Source of the DNA: Pyropia yezoensis
Taxonomy: Eukaryota > Rhodophyta > Bangiophyceae > Bangiales > Bangiaceae
NCBI GenBank assembly: GCA_009829735.1
Contig: CM020618.1
Location: 38,044,894-38,108,893 of the forward strand
Direction of reading: 5' to 3'
DNA length: 64,000 bases
Of the stretch, positions 23,281 to 32,469 are shown in pieces. The translations under genes and the position numbers were made by a program. Positions within the stretch are counted from its first letter, which is position 1. Each line of letters begins with the position of its first letter. The notes beneath the pieces were generated by a model that made no database searches, had not been told where the DNA came from, and worked only from the letters and a program-made list of their open reading frames with translations.

Positions 23281-23430
23281 TCAAAATCGAGGCACAAAAA
23301 GAAAACGCAACGGAAGGCATGCCGTATCACTCACAGTCTGGCATTATCAGAATTAATTCTATGACTCGAACGTCATGCGATCGCGCTGGGTACCACCTCC
23401 TACGCGGTTCAAGTCCTCTGCCACGATAGC

Positions 23431-24115
23431 GCACCTGTCTCATGGCTCATTGCTTTGGCCAGCATTGCGTCCGGGTGCAGCGACCGGTTGCTCGGGTGGT
23501 GTGGAAGGGCTTGGGCCAGGTGGGTGGGTCAAGCGCGCAAGAAAAAGCAGGTGGGGGTGCGTTCGTGACGGGGACGGCGGGCGGGAAGAAGATGGTCACG
23601 ACGACGGTGGGGCCGTCGACGGTGGTCACGTCGTCGGGCGCCCCTGGTCACGGCGCCGGTGTGGCATCCAATTTCGTGGGGTCCCGAATGTTCTCTGGCT
23701 TTGAATATATTTTATCATGATCATCCATCTTAGATTTTTACACTGATGTTCCACGTTGATTTGTACCTCGCTTGCGGCCACCAGTCGAACATTCGCCAAG
23801 GTGCTGTAATGGTGGCCGAGACATGTCGAAATACATGTTGCGCATCACAACACGCATGAGCTACTTTTTGCGGGACGCACAATATGGCGGCGCGCACTGC
23901 GCCGGCCCGACCCGTGCGGCCGCCCACAGCCACGCCGAGGCTCACAGGCCGTCCGTGTCAGTCAGCGCCTCCCGTCCCGGCGGGGTACAATTGTACCCTG
24001 TCGTGCTCCGCCGACGACGAAATCCTGGAAAGTTACACGGATACAGCAGCAAATAACAAAGCATAACAAAGACGGACAAGCAGGCCCCGCATAGCCGTAC
24101 GAGGGAGAACGGGCG
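23431..24115. other. Intergenic, nothing recognised
   Basis: Short frames only. Upstream region of the 21709-23280 gene, so its promoter may lie within, but I see no motif I can name. Confidence 0.35.
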
Positions 24116-24460
24116 TCAAGCGGGTAGCGGCAGCGCCTGCGGAATGAGGCGCCCGAAGAAGAAGTGGGCCTCGAGGTTCGCAATGGCGAGAGCGTCGTTG
24201 TAGCTCTTACTCAACGTCTCCATGGACATACCTGCCCATTGGGCGACGGCGTCCAGGCTGCTGGCCGCCACCGCCACCCCCACCGCCGCCACCGCCGCCG
24301 CCGCCCCGCGGGGGTTCCCACCGGTGAGCGGGGCGCTGGTTCCCCACCTGCTGGCGGCGTGGTGCGAGGTGGTGGCGGTATTTGTGTATCGTGAGCTCCT
24401 CTGGCCCGAGGCTGGCAGTGACGGTCGGGGGGGAGGGGGCGGCTGCGATGGTGGATGCAA
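24116..24460 (-). CDS. Possible C-terminal exon of a minus-strand gene
   Basis: The last 40 or so residues before the stop have ordinary, non-repetitive composition (LDAVAQWAGMSMETLSKSYNDALAI, then EAHFFFGRLIPQ), unlike the Pro/Ala-rich frames around them. Upstream the frame dissolves into low complexity that would run antisense to the LtrA gene's 5' end. I cannot name a family or place a start; it may be a real terminal exon or chance. Confidence 0.25.
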   Translation of the reverse strand: MHPPSQPPPPPRPSLPASGQRSSRYTNTATTSHHAASRWGTSAPLTGGNPRGAAAAVAAVGVAVAASSLDAVAQWAGMSMETLSKSYNDALAIANLEAHFFFGRLIPQALPLPA

Positions 24461-24924
24461 GGAGTGAGCGGGGGTCGGCGGTTACGGCGACAGCGGCGGT
24501 GGCGGCACCAGGCTCCTGTGGTCTTTTCCCGACATTGTCGGGGGCGGCGGCAGACTGTTGGTGATGGGGGTGGACTCGGCGGCGGCGGTGCCCCCCCCCC
24601 ACCTGCCCCCCGACGCGGGGGCGGCGGCGGTGGGCAGCCCCGCTGCGGGCGGCGGCGGGTGGGCGCACCCCCGCTGAGGGGCGGCGCCCTCATCTGCCGA
24701 CGAGGGCGCCCCCCCCACTGTCCGGTGCTGTATAGCGAAGCCCCCCCCCCACTGTCCGGTGCTGTATAGCGAAGCCGCCCGGTGGGTGCCCTCGGCGGGC
24801 CCCTTCCACGCAGCCACAGTCGCGCTCGTGGCCGCCGGCAGCGGCGGCGGGTGGGCGCACCCCCCCTGAGGGGCGGCGCCCTCATCTGCCAAAGGGGGGG
24901 CCCCCCCTCCCGGGCCGATGCTGT

Positions 24925-27900
24925 ATGGCGACGCCCTCCGGTGGGCGCCCTCGGCGGGCCCCTTCCACGCCGCCACCGTCGTTCGTGGCCGCCGGCAGCG
25001 GCGGCGACGGCAGCGGCGACGGCAGCGGCAGCGGCGGCAGCGGCGGCGGCGGCGGCGGTGGTGACAGCGACTCGCCTGGAGGTAATGGGAGCTCTCCCGG
25101 CGGCGACGGGGACCGCCCCCGAACGCAGTCCTCTGGCTCGGACGAGGTCCGGGCGGCCCCACAGCTGCAGGATGAGGCCCGCAAGGAGCACCGGCGCAAG
25201 AAGCGAGATTCCCGTGCTTTCGCGCTCTGGCGGCGGCTGTACCGCCGCCGCTGGCTCCGCCAATACGTGGAGAACGGGACGCTCGTGCGAGAAGGGAGCA
25301 CGCGCGTCATTGGCACGGACGAGCTGTTTATGGACCTTATTGGTATGTGCTCGTGGACGTTTGCATGGGGGTGTAGGGAAGGAGCGTGATGGGCTGCGCT
25401 TGACCCCTCGAAACGCGACGTCAAGAGGGGTGTCATCGTGCCGGCGACCCTCTCGACCCCATGGTGGCAAAGGCCGCACGGTTGGTCGGTGCCACGACTC
25501 ACACACGCTCTGTCTCTGGTGTGTGCACTGTGATTGCTCTGTGCGTATTTGCTTCGTTTGATTGTCGAGCTGAATGATGGATGTCGCCTGCCACTTCTTT
25601 GTATCGGCGTAGTGGTTTCCTGTACCTCTGCCGTTGGTCAGGTGCTGCGCAAGGCGCCCAACCCGGGCTACCGCGACGTGGAGAAGTTTGCGCTCTTGTT
25701 TGCTTCGGTGTGGGGCATCTGGCGTGACGCAGGTACGTTTGGGGAGATGCGAGGCAGGTGGAAGGATAGGCGGGGGGAGGAACACCCGGCTGTTCCCGCG
25801 CGTTCTCGGCTAGGGAGACCTATGGGGGCTGTAGTTAGTGCTCTTTTGGAGACAGCCGCTCGTAGATGCTTTGGCATGCGATGACCTGTGTAGTGCTATT
25901 CGCTCACACATTGGGCTGACTCGGCGTTTGTGTTGCTTGCCTTGCTCCGCACTGTTTTCTCTACCTCGCCCGTTTGTTCTTACCTTCTTGTCGTCATTAT
26001 GACAGGCTGGCTGTGGAACATGTTCTCTTCCTGTGGTGATCTAACGGAGAAGCTGGTGGTTTATCTGGCCATGGCAGCCTTGTGTGGTGTGGGTGTCTCC
26101 GCTCCTTTGGCGTTTACCTCTGACGAAGCGGCCCGCGGGGTGGGATTCTCGGCATTTGCCTCATCTGTCTTTCTCGGCCTTTCGTTTGTTCTGTATGGGT
26201 GGCACGAGCCCATCCTCAACCATCGTTCTAACCTATGGAACTACGCGACAGGGTACGGCCTGTGTATTATCCTGACGGCCATCCCGTATCTGTTGGCGGG
26301 CGCAGTGGGCTCGCCAAACGTGCGGCGAGCCCTCTTTTGGGTGGCCATCGGGACTGTCCAAAGCCGGCTCGTGTGGTACCCGGTGCTGTTCCGGCAGGTG
26401 CACAAGCTGTACCACCGCGACCCGGCGCTGCCGTCGGTGAATGTGGAGAGCCTGGCGGAAAAGGCACAGCTCTTGACGCTGATTGTGCTTGGCGAAAGGT
26501 ATCGTGTTGGGCGAGTCGGGAAATGGTCTTGCCTTTCTGCAACCGGGGGAGTCCCCGGGACTGTCTCTGTAGTTGTGTGGTTTTGAGAGCAGTGCGTGAT
26601 GTGCTTGGGGGCGCTGCTCACCTCCTTCGATTGTCTTTTGCAACTAACATGGTTTGTGGTGTGTTGGTTGTGTTCCCCTCTCTCTCCGTCCTCTCTTTGT
26701 TGTCCGTGAGCGTTTTGTAGCATGCTGGTTCTTCTCTTGGAAGGAGCGGCCGTCTTGTCTGATGGAGCAGGTACGTTGAGGTACCGAGTCTGGGGGTGGG
26801 GCGGCGATCGTTCTGAGCAAGCCAGTCACTGAACACGAACATGGGGTCGGACAGTGTCGGCTCCTGCCGTGCGTGCTGGAGCAGCACCCGTGCGCGGTCA
26901 CTCCCGTTGGCGCTCAGCGTAAGTGCCTACACCAGTGACGACAAAGGATTGCTTTCCCCGGTCCACTCACACGTCGGTGGCTGCTGCGTGTATTGTTCAA
27001 CTTCCCCGCGGTCATTGCATGACTTGCGCTGATGGTACCCGCGCGTTCTCGACCATTTGCTTGCCCAGACCTTGGCCGCATCATGATCATTCTTGCTCTG
27101 GGCACCCTCATAACGTATAGTTATCACTCGGTCTACTTCGACCTTGACAAGCCCGTCCTGCCACAAGGCCACCACGCGTTGCGGTACAAAGTGTGGACGG
27201 GGATGGCTTGGGTACGTTGGACAGAAGAGGGCGGAAGGGGTGAAAGGACAGCCGGCTGTTTTCGCGTTCCCTCGAGGAGCGCCGTTGGGTCTGCTTGCAT
27301 TCAAGGTGAGGAGGGGGCTTGCGCTCGCTGTTGCATTGGCCTGGTATGACTTGTACAGTGCCACCAGCTTGCACATGTGGCTGACGTTTGCGTTGGTGCT
27401 GCGTGCCTCCAGCTTTCTCCTCGTTGACGGTTTCGGACTCTCGCCATTCGTTTGTGTTTCCCTGTGCTCGTCTCTTGTCTGCTTCTGTTCGTTCCCTACC
27501 TCAGATACTGGGCCATCTATTGTACCACATGAGTCTTGTGCTTGCGGCTGCAAGCCTGGGATGGGTTGTTCGCGGCGCTGCGCTGCGCACCGCTGACGGC
27601 GAGGCGGACCCGTTCCTCCGCGCCGAGCGCATCATTTTCAGCTGTTCATGGGCAGCCGTGTATTGTCTGTCAGCCGGCTTGTCTGCCCTACATGACGGTG
27701 GCCCCCGAGCCGTGACGAAACTCCCCCGCCTGGTCACGCGGGTGGTGCTTGCCACCACGCTTGCTGTGGTGCTGCCACTCAAGCGGGATCGTCTGTCGGC
27801 GCTCGACGTATTGATCATCACCACCTGCATTTCTCGCCTCATTGTGATTGTTGAGGTGGTGCTGAACGAGACAGACCGGCTGCGGTGGTGGGTCAAGGTG

Positions 27901-28338
27901 CCCGCTGAGCTCAAGAAAAAGGCTGAGGACGCGCAAAGGGGTAGTGACGCATCGGGCGAAGAGGGCGTCGGCCATGCTGGCAACACGGCCGCGGGGACAG
28001 AGTCGGGCAGTTCCAGCAGCGACGGGTCTAGCGACGAGGAGGAAGATGTGGAGAAGGGAAAGCCTCGTCGTGGACGCTGCTCCGGCGAGGACGGCTGCTG
28101 GTCGTGGCGCCGCCGCGTGACGCCGCCACTCGGCTCGGTCTCGGTGCGTGCCGAGGCGGACCCCCCGGGGGTGGGGAGCTCCGGGGTGAGCGCCGACAGC
28201 TTGGACGCGCCCGCGCGCTCGCGAGCCCGCGTCAGCAGGGGACGCCACTCGTTCGACCGGCGCGAGGAGCGTCGGCGGCAGCGGCAGTACGAGAAGGCTG
28301 ACCAGGCGGGCGGGTTTTCCCTCTCATTTGTGGGTTGA
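24925..28338 (+). CDS. LtrA-family (low temperature requirement A) multi-pass membrane protein, six exons
   Basis: Proposed exons 24925-25342, 25613-25732, 26006-26498, 26721-26770, 27069-27211 and 27505-28338. Total 2058 bp, 685 residues, with all five GT-AG junctions keeping frame. A Gly/Ser-rich cytosolic N-terminus precedes the LtrA signature ELFMDLIVVS (formed across intron 1), then FALLFASVWGIWRD, many hydrophobic segments, the hallmark LLTLIVLGES (completed across intron 3), HSVYFDLDKP and LGHLLYHMSLVLAAA. The C-terminal tail from about residue 560 is charged and low complexity (SSSDGSSDEEEDVEKGK). The family was named from a Listeria cold-growth locus; its transported substrate or function is not established. 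It probably acts in a membrane. Start choice is the first ATG in the open frame; an earlier exon cannot be excluded. Confidence 0.8.
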
Positions 28339-28591
28339 GGGCGCCCGGGGAGGGGCAGCCCAAGGGAGTTTGTGCTTGTGGAGGATGGGGAGGGTTGGGT
28401 GATGCGATTTGATGGGGGGGGGGGTGCTGCGCAGCTGCACTGTTGTACACTGCTTGCTGGTCGGTGTGGTCTGGCTGGACGGCGTGTCGTGGGCTTCTTC
28501 GAATGAGAGTAGACGCTGCAACCGCTCTGAAACGGACGTATGATTGCCCCCCGGGCATGGCTATTTACATATACGTAGATGTTCTCCTCCG
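28339..28591. other. Short gap between convergent genes
   Basis: Lies between the stop codons of the LtrA-family gene (plus) and the GIY-YIG gene (minus). It contains a G run at about 28415; no polyadenylation signal is obvious. Confidence 0.4.
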
Positions 28592-31500
28592 TCATTTTCT
28601 CGGCTGGACGCCGTGCTTCCACAACACCGACCGCGGGAACCGACTTCCTCTCGTGGCCGCACGCCACGCCGCGTCCAAAACGGCTACGTGCGACTCACTC
28701 CAAGCCGCCCTTCTGGTGACCTTCATCATCCGGCCCCTCAGCAGACATTCCGCGTCGTACGCCGCGTTAGTCTTACTTCCGCGCGTCATGTCAGGCACTC
28801 TGCCATGCCGCCGCACAAAGGCGATCACATCGGCAACGAGGTTGCGTTGCCGCTGGTGCGCAGAGCGCTCCATCACAGCGTCCGGGGTGACGCGCCAGTC
28901 CCACCCCAGGGCATCCAGCCAAGCCCGCCGGAGCGGGTCCACGCGAGTGGGCCCACGGCGCCGTAGTGCACATACAGCCGCGCCAAGTGCCCTACCCCGG
29001 CCGTACTGTGCGTCATGCGCATCGGTTCCGACGATGACGTCGCCGTGCTCGGCCAGGTGTGCTAAAAGTGCCTGCTGCAGCGCCGACCATGACGAGGCAT
29101 CGCGCGCAGTGCCTCCGTGCACGGCTCGGAGCGCCGGCGCATTTCGGTTGCGCAGAGACCAACCGCACGACAAACCACGGCGCCAAACCGCGTTCTCCAT
29201 TGCATCAGCAATGACCTGCAGGATGACCTTGCCCCGGACCTCGCTGACCTCCAGGAGAGGTACAAGCGCCCACGTGCCAGGCGACTCCGCCTCATCAGCC
29301 GCCAGGTCCTTATCAAACTTTGTTTTTCCGCCGCGCATGTGGCTTCGGAAGCGCGTGTCGCATGCTGCCTCGCCCGTCTTTGCGTACACAGCTTGGCCCA
29401 CGTACGTGTCGCCGTCGCCGTTGATGATCAGGTAGACCGACGCGGTATATCCCGCCCCCGCGGCGTGGTCTGCCGCGACGGCGTCGGCCACCGCCGCCGC
29501 CTCCCCTTGTCGTTCAAGCGCCTCTCGCTGCTCCGCGACAGCTGCCAGGGCGACGCCGCTCACCCACCTGTGCCAGTCCTCGCATGTAGACAGCGCCTCC
29601 GCGCGGCGCCCACGCACGACCGCACTCCACGGCCCCGGACAGAGCACGCGGACACACGGTGAGGGACGAGGGGGGGGCGCACCGCCGGCAGCGGCACCAG
29701 CACCGCCGGGGGGGGGGGGGGGGGGGGGGGGGGCACCGCCGGCAGCGACATCAGCACCGCCGGGGTGGTCGGGGGGGAGGGTGGCCGCACCGCCGGCAGC
29801 GGCACCAGCACCGCCGGGGTGGTCGGCGGGGGGGGTAGCGCTACCGCCGGCAGCGGCACCAGCACCGCCGGGTAGGTCGGGGGGGGGGGTGGTCGCACCA
29901 CCGGCAGCGGCACCAGCACCGCCGGGGTGGTCGGGGGGGAGGGTGGCCGCACCGCCGGCAGCGGCACCAGCACCGCCGGGGTGGTCGGCGGGGGGGGGGG
30001 GGGGGACACCGCCGGCAGCGACATCAGCACCGCCGAGGAGGTTTGGGGGAGGGGGTGGCGCAGCAACAGCTACCCCACCCCCCACCCCACTTTGCGGCGG
30101 CGCCCTCCACGTAAGGGCAGATACATATCCGGGGTGGGGGGCAGCACGAGATACCCCACCCTCCACCCCTCTGGACGGTGGCGCCCCCCACGCCAGGGCA
30201 GGGGCAAGGCGGGGGGGGGCACAGCACCAGCAACCGCACCCCCCACCCCACTTGGCGGCGGCGCCCCCCACGCCAGGGCAGGGGCAAGGCGGGGGGGGGG
30301 CACAGCACCAGCAACCGCACCCCCCACCCCACTTGGCGGCGGCGCCCCCCACGCCAGGGCAGGGGCAAGGCGGGGGGGGGGCACAGCACCAGCAACCGCA
30401 CCCCCCACCCCACTTGGCGGCGGCGCCCCCCACGCCAGGGCAGGGGCAAGGCGGGGGGGGGCACAGCACCAGCAACCGCACCCCCCACCCCACTTGGCGG
30501 CGGCGCCCCCCACGCCAGGGCAGGGGCAAGGCGGGGGGGGGCACAGCACCAGCAACCGCACCCCCCACCCCACTTGGCGGCGGCGCCCCCCACGCCAGGG
30601 CAGGGGCAAGGCGGGGGGGGGGCACAGCACCAGCAACCGCACCCCCCACCCCACTTGGCGGCGGCGCCCCCCACGCCAGGGCAGGGGCAAGGCGGGGGGG
30701 GGGCGGCCAAAGGGCGGCGGGGGGCAGCGGCCAGAGGCCGGGACGGGCTGGCTGCCAGCCAGGGACCGGAACGTAGTGCCTGGTCGCAGTCCTTGGAGGC
30801 GTCGTCACGGCCACGGTCGCCGTTGGTCGTCTTGCCAGAGCGGCGGCAGCCTTTCGTTCCAGGCGCCGCACTTTGGCCCGCTCATTGCCTCTTTCACGTT
30901 CCTCGGGGTCTCGCTCCCGAGTCACAGGCATGGTGGACAAGGCGGTGAGGGGAGTACCGTCGGAGGGGGCGACGGGTGGAGCAGAAGGCGTGAACATTCG
31001 TAGTGGGCGACGACGGCGGACGGTGGCGCATGCGCGCGGCATCCTTTCTGCTGAGGCAGGACGCGTGGGGAGCCTAGCGGCCACTCGGAGGCTGCATAGG
31101 AGGGGGCCGCGACAAACCATCCGTGCACGAGGAGGCGAGGAGAGGGAGGAGGCGGGGATGGGGAGGGGCAAGTCGCCATGCATCCGGCCGTCGGCTGCCG
31201 GGGGACACTGTCCCCTGCAGGTGGCTGCACGAGGAGGCGAGGAGAGGGAGGAGGCGGGGATGGGGAGGGGCAAGTCGCCATGCATCCGGCCGTCGGCTGC
31301 CGGGGGACACTGTCCCCTGCAGGTGGCTGCACGAGGAGGCGAGGAGAGGGAGGAGGCGGGGATGGGGAGGGGCAAGTCGCCATGCATCCGGCCGTCGGCT
31401 GCCGGGGGACACTGTCCCCTGCAGGTGGCTGCACGAGGAGGCGAGGAGAGGGAGGGGGCAGGATGGGGAGGGGCAAGTCGCCATGCATCCGCGTGCGGCG

Positions 31501-31708
31501 TTGTGAGGCATGCGGACGAACAGGACGCGTGAGGGAGGAGGCTACTAGTACCTACGGGGGGGCGGGGTGTCGGCCGAGAACAAGCTCCGGTCCTCGTGCA
31601 ATACATGGCGTTCGGAAGAGAAAAAAAGAGTCGCTCGTGGTGGCCAGATCGCAGCTCACGGCCCTGTAGAGTGGTCGACTGTGTAGAGATTGGTCGACCA
31701 AGGTACAT
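28592..31708 (-). CDS. GIY-YIG nuclease-domain protein with repeat-coded Pro/Ala-rich upstream frame
   Basis: Only the last ~400 residues (below about 29650) look like an ordered protein. They carry a GIY-YIG-type nuclease core: SVYLIIN and TYVGQAV as the GIY and YIG strands, then RFRSHM (catalytic Arg position), ADAMENAVWRR (metal-binding Glu position) and SLRNRN (Asn position). A C-terminal region (LVADVIAFVRRHGRVPD...AWSESHVAVLDAAWR) resembles helicase-associated/HA-type DNA-binding repeats. The frame stays open to 31708, but that part is encoded by minisatellites of 54, 80-81 and 102 bp. Since the 80-bp units do not keep frame, I doubt the long N-terminus and would place the true start near 29.6-29.7 kb or in an upstream exon. 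Homing-type or repair nuclease are both possible; no partner gene hints which. Confidence 0.55.
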   Translation of the reverse strand: MYLGRPISTQSTTLQGRELRSGHHERLFFSLPNAMYCTRTGACSRPTPRPPVGTSSLLPHASCSSACLTTPHADAWRLAPPHPAPSLSSPPRAATCRGQCPPAADGRMHGDLPLPIPASSLSSPPRAATCRGQCPPAADGRMHGDLPLPIPASSLSSPPRAATCRGQCPPAADGRMHGDLPLPIPASSLSSPPRARMVCRGPLLCSLRVAARLPTRPASAERMPRACATVRRRRPLRMFTPSAPPVAPSDGTPLTALSTMPVTRERDPEERERGNERAKVRRLERKAAAALARRPTATVAVTTPPRTATRHYVPVPGWQPARPGLWPLPPAALWPPPPRLAPALAWGAPPPSGVGGAVAGAVPPPRLAPALAWGAPPPSGVGGAVAGAVPPPALPLPWRGGRRRQVGWGVRLLVLCPPPPCPCPGVGGAAAKWGGGCGCWCCAPPPPCPCPGVGGAAAKWGGGCGCWCCAPPPPCPCPGVGGAAAKWGGGCGCWCCAPPRLAPALAWGAPPSRGVEGGVSRAAPHPGYVSALTWRAPPQSGVGGGVAVAAPPPPPNLLGGADVAAGGVPPPPPADHPGGAGAAAGGAATLPPDHPGGAGAAAGGATTPPPDLPGGAGAAAGGSATPPADHPGGAGAAAGGAATLPPDHPGGADVAAGGAPPPPPPPPGGAGAAAGGAPPPRPSPCVRVLCPGPWSAVVRGRRAEALSTCEDWHRWVSGVALAAVAEQREALERQGEAAAVADAVAADHAAGAGYTASVYLIINGDGDTYVGQAVYAKTGEAACDTRFRSHMRGGKTKFDKDLAADEAESPGTWALVPLLEVSEVRGKVILQVIADAMENAVWRRGLSCGWSLRNRNAPALRAVHGGTARDASSWSALQQALLAHLAEHGDVIVGTDAHDAQYGRGRALGAAVCALRRRGPTRVDPLRRAWLDALGWDWRVTPDAVMERSAHQRQRNLVADVIAFVRRHGRVPDMTRGSKTNAAYDAECLLRGRMMKVTRRAAWSESHVAVLDAAWRAATRGSRFPRSVLWKHGVQPRK
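29675..30060. repeat. Minisatellite of about 54-bp units with long G runs
   Basis: About seven copies of a unit containing CACCGCCGGCAGCGGCACC (or CGACATC) AGCACCGCCGGGG, followed by variable G runs. One run at 29709-29733 is about two dozen consecutive Gs. Unit length varies with the G run. The plus strand has strong G-quadruplex potential. Confidence 0.8.
30081..30705. repeat. Minisatellite of 80-81-bp units, about eight copies
   Basis: The landmark CTTGGCGGCGGCGCC recurs at 30251, 30332, 30413, 30493, 30573 and 30654, giving spacings of 81, 81, 80, 80 and 81 bp. Two more diverged units lie upstream. The length difference is one G in the G tract of each unit. Units of 80 bp would shift a reading frame, so the array is either noncoding or its homopolymers are miscounted. 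Confidence 0.85.
31125..31490. repeat. Minisatellite of 102-bp units, about 3.6 copies
   Basis: GCACGAGGAGGCGAGGAG recurs at 31125, 31227, 31329 and 31431, exactly 102 bp apart and nearly identical. The last unit diverges after GGGAGGGG. The unit is a multiple of three, so any frame open in one copy is open in all. Confidence 0.88.
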
Positions 31709-31744
31709 ACAGACGGGCTACTACCGCCTGCCTGCCGCGCGCCC

Positions 31745-32090
31745 GCGGGCGCGGTATTGGGCAGGGCAGCGCGCTGCCCTGCCCAATGGGAGCGCCCGCG
31801 GGGCGCGGTATTGGGCAGGGCAGCGCGCTGCCCTGCCCAATGGGAGCGCCCGCGGGGCGCGGTATTGGGCAGGGCAGCGCGCTGCCCTGCCCAATGGGAG
31901 CGCCCGCGGGGCGCGGTATTGGGCAGGGCAGCGCGCTGCCCTGCCCAATGGGAGCGCCCGCGGGGCGCGGTATTGGGCAGGGCAGCGCGCTGCCCTGCCC
32001 AATGGGAGCGCCCGCGGGGCGCGGTATTGGGCAGGGCAGCGCGCTGCCCTGCCCAATGGGAGCGCCCACGGGGCGCGGTATCCCACCCCC
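31745..32090. repeat. Six 54-bp tandem units, each with a perfect 32-bp palindrome
   Basis: GCGGTATTGGGCAG recurs every 54 bp at 31751, 31805, 31859, 31913, 31967 and 32021, with a final partial unit at 32075. Each unit holds a palindrome with arm ATTGGGCAGGGCAGCG followed directly by its exact complement arm, then a GGAGCGCCCGCGGGGC spacer. Copies are almost identical. Both strands stay open in several frames because 54 is a multiple of three; I see no independent coding evidence. Confidence 0.92.
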
Positions 32091-32199
32091 TGCGCTCCAC
32101 TCCTTCCTCCCACGCCTCTCCGCCTGCCCCCCCCCCCCCCCCCCCCTCACCTCCCCCCCATTCGCCCACTCCCACGCCCCACTGGTATCATTTGGGGGG

Positions 32200-32423
32200 G
32201 CGACGGAGGTGGATGTATGTACTGTACACGTCAATGACGATGTTGAGGTGGGCGCCCAGCTCCTCCGTGCGGCCCACGTAATCGACCCTGCACTCACCCG
32301 GCCCGTGACCAACGTGCGGCCGGGCACCGCCTACCCACCCGTCCTCCTCACCGCTGGCCTGAATGACCCGCGGGTGGGGTATTGGGAGGCGGCCAAGATG
32401 GCCGCCCACCTGGCCACCTCACC
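32200..32423 (+). pseudogene. Fragment of a prolyl-oligopeptidase (S9) C-terminal region
   Basis: One exon-sized stretch reads VLLTAGLNDPRVGYWEAAKMAAHL preceded by NVRPGTAYPP (written here in two parts of the same frame). This matches the segment around the catalytic Asp of S9 peptidases such as oligopeptidase B, which cut after Arg/Lys or Pro in short peptides. The Ser and His parts of the triad are absent from the window nearby. No splice partner is evident upstream, where the hairpin minisatellite begins. It is either a gene relic or the exon of a gene broken up here; the adjoining frame runs straight into transporter-like sequence, which I think is coincidental. Confidence 0.55.
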
Positions 32424-32469
32424 CACCCCCCCCCGCCTCCGCCGCCGCCACCGCCGCCGCCGGTCAGTC

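Noticed and set aside
23385-23430. tRNA-like B-box (GGTTCAAGTCC) near 23410
   Set aside because: The flanking bases do not form a T-arm stem and no cloverleaf with an anticodon arm can be drawn.
29781-31003. Long plus-strand open frames of 250-360 residues
   Set aside because: They are translations of GC-rich minisatellites, open on both strands and in several frames, with no domain.
31745-32090. CRISPR-like regular array
   Set aside because: Repeats are directly adjacent with constant, not variable, spacers, and the host is eukaryotic; it is a minisatellite.
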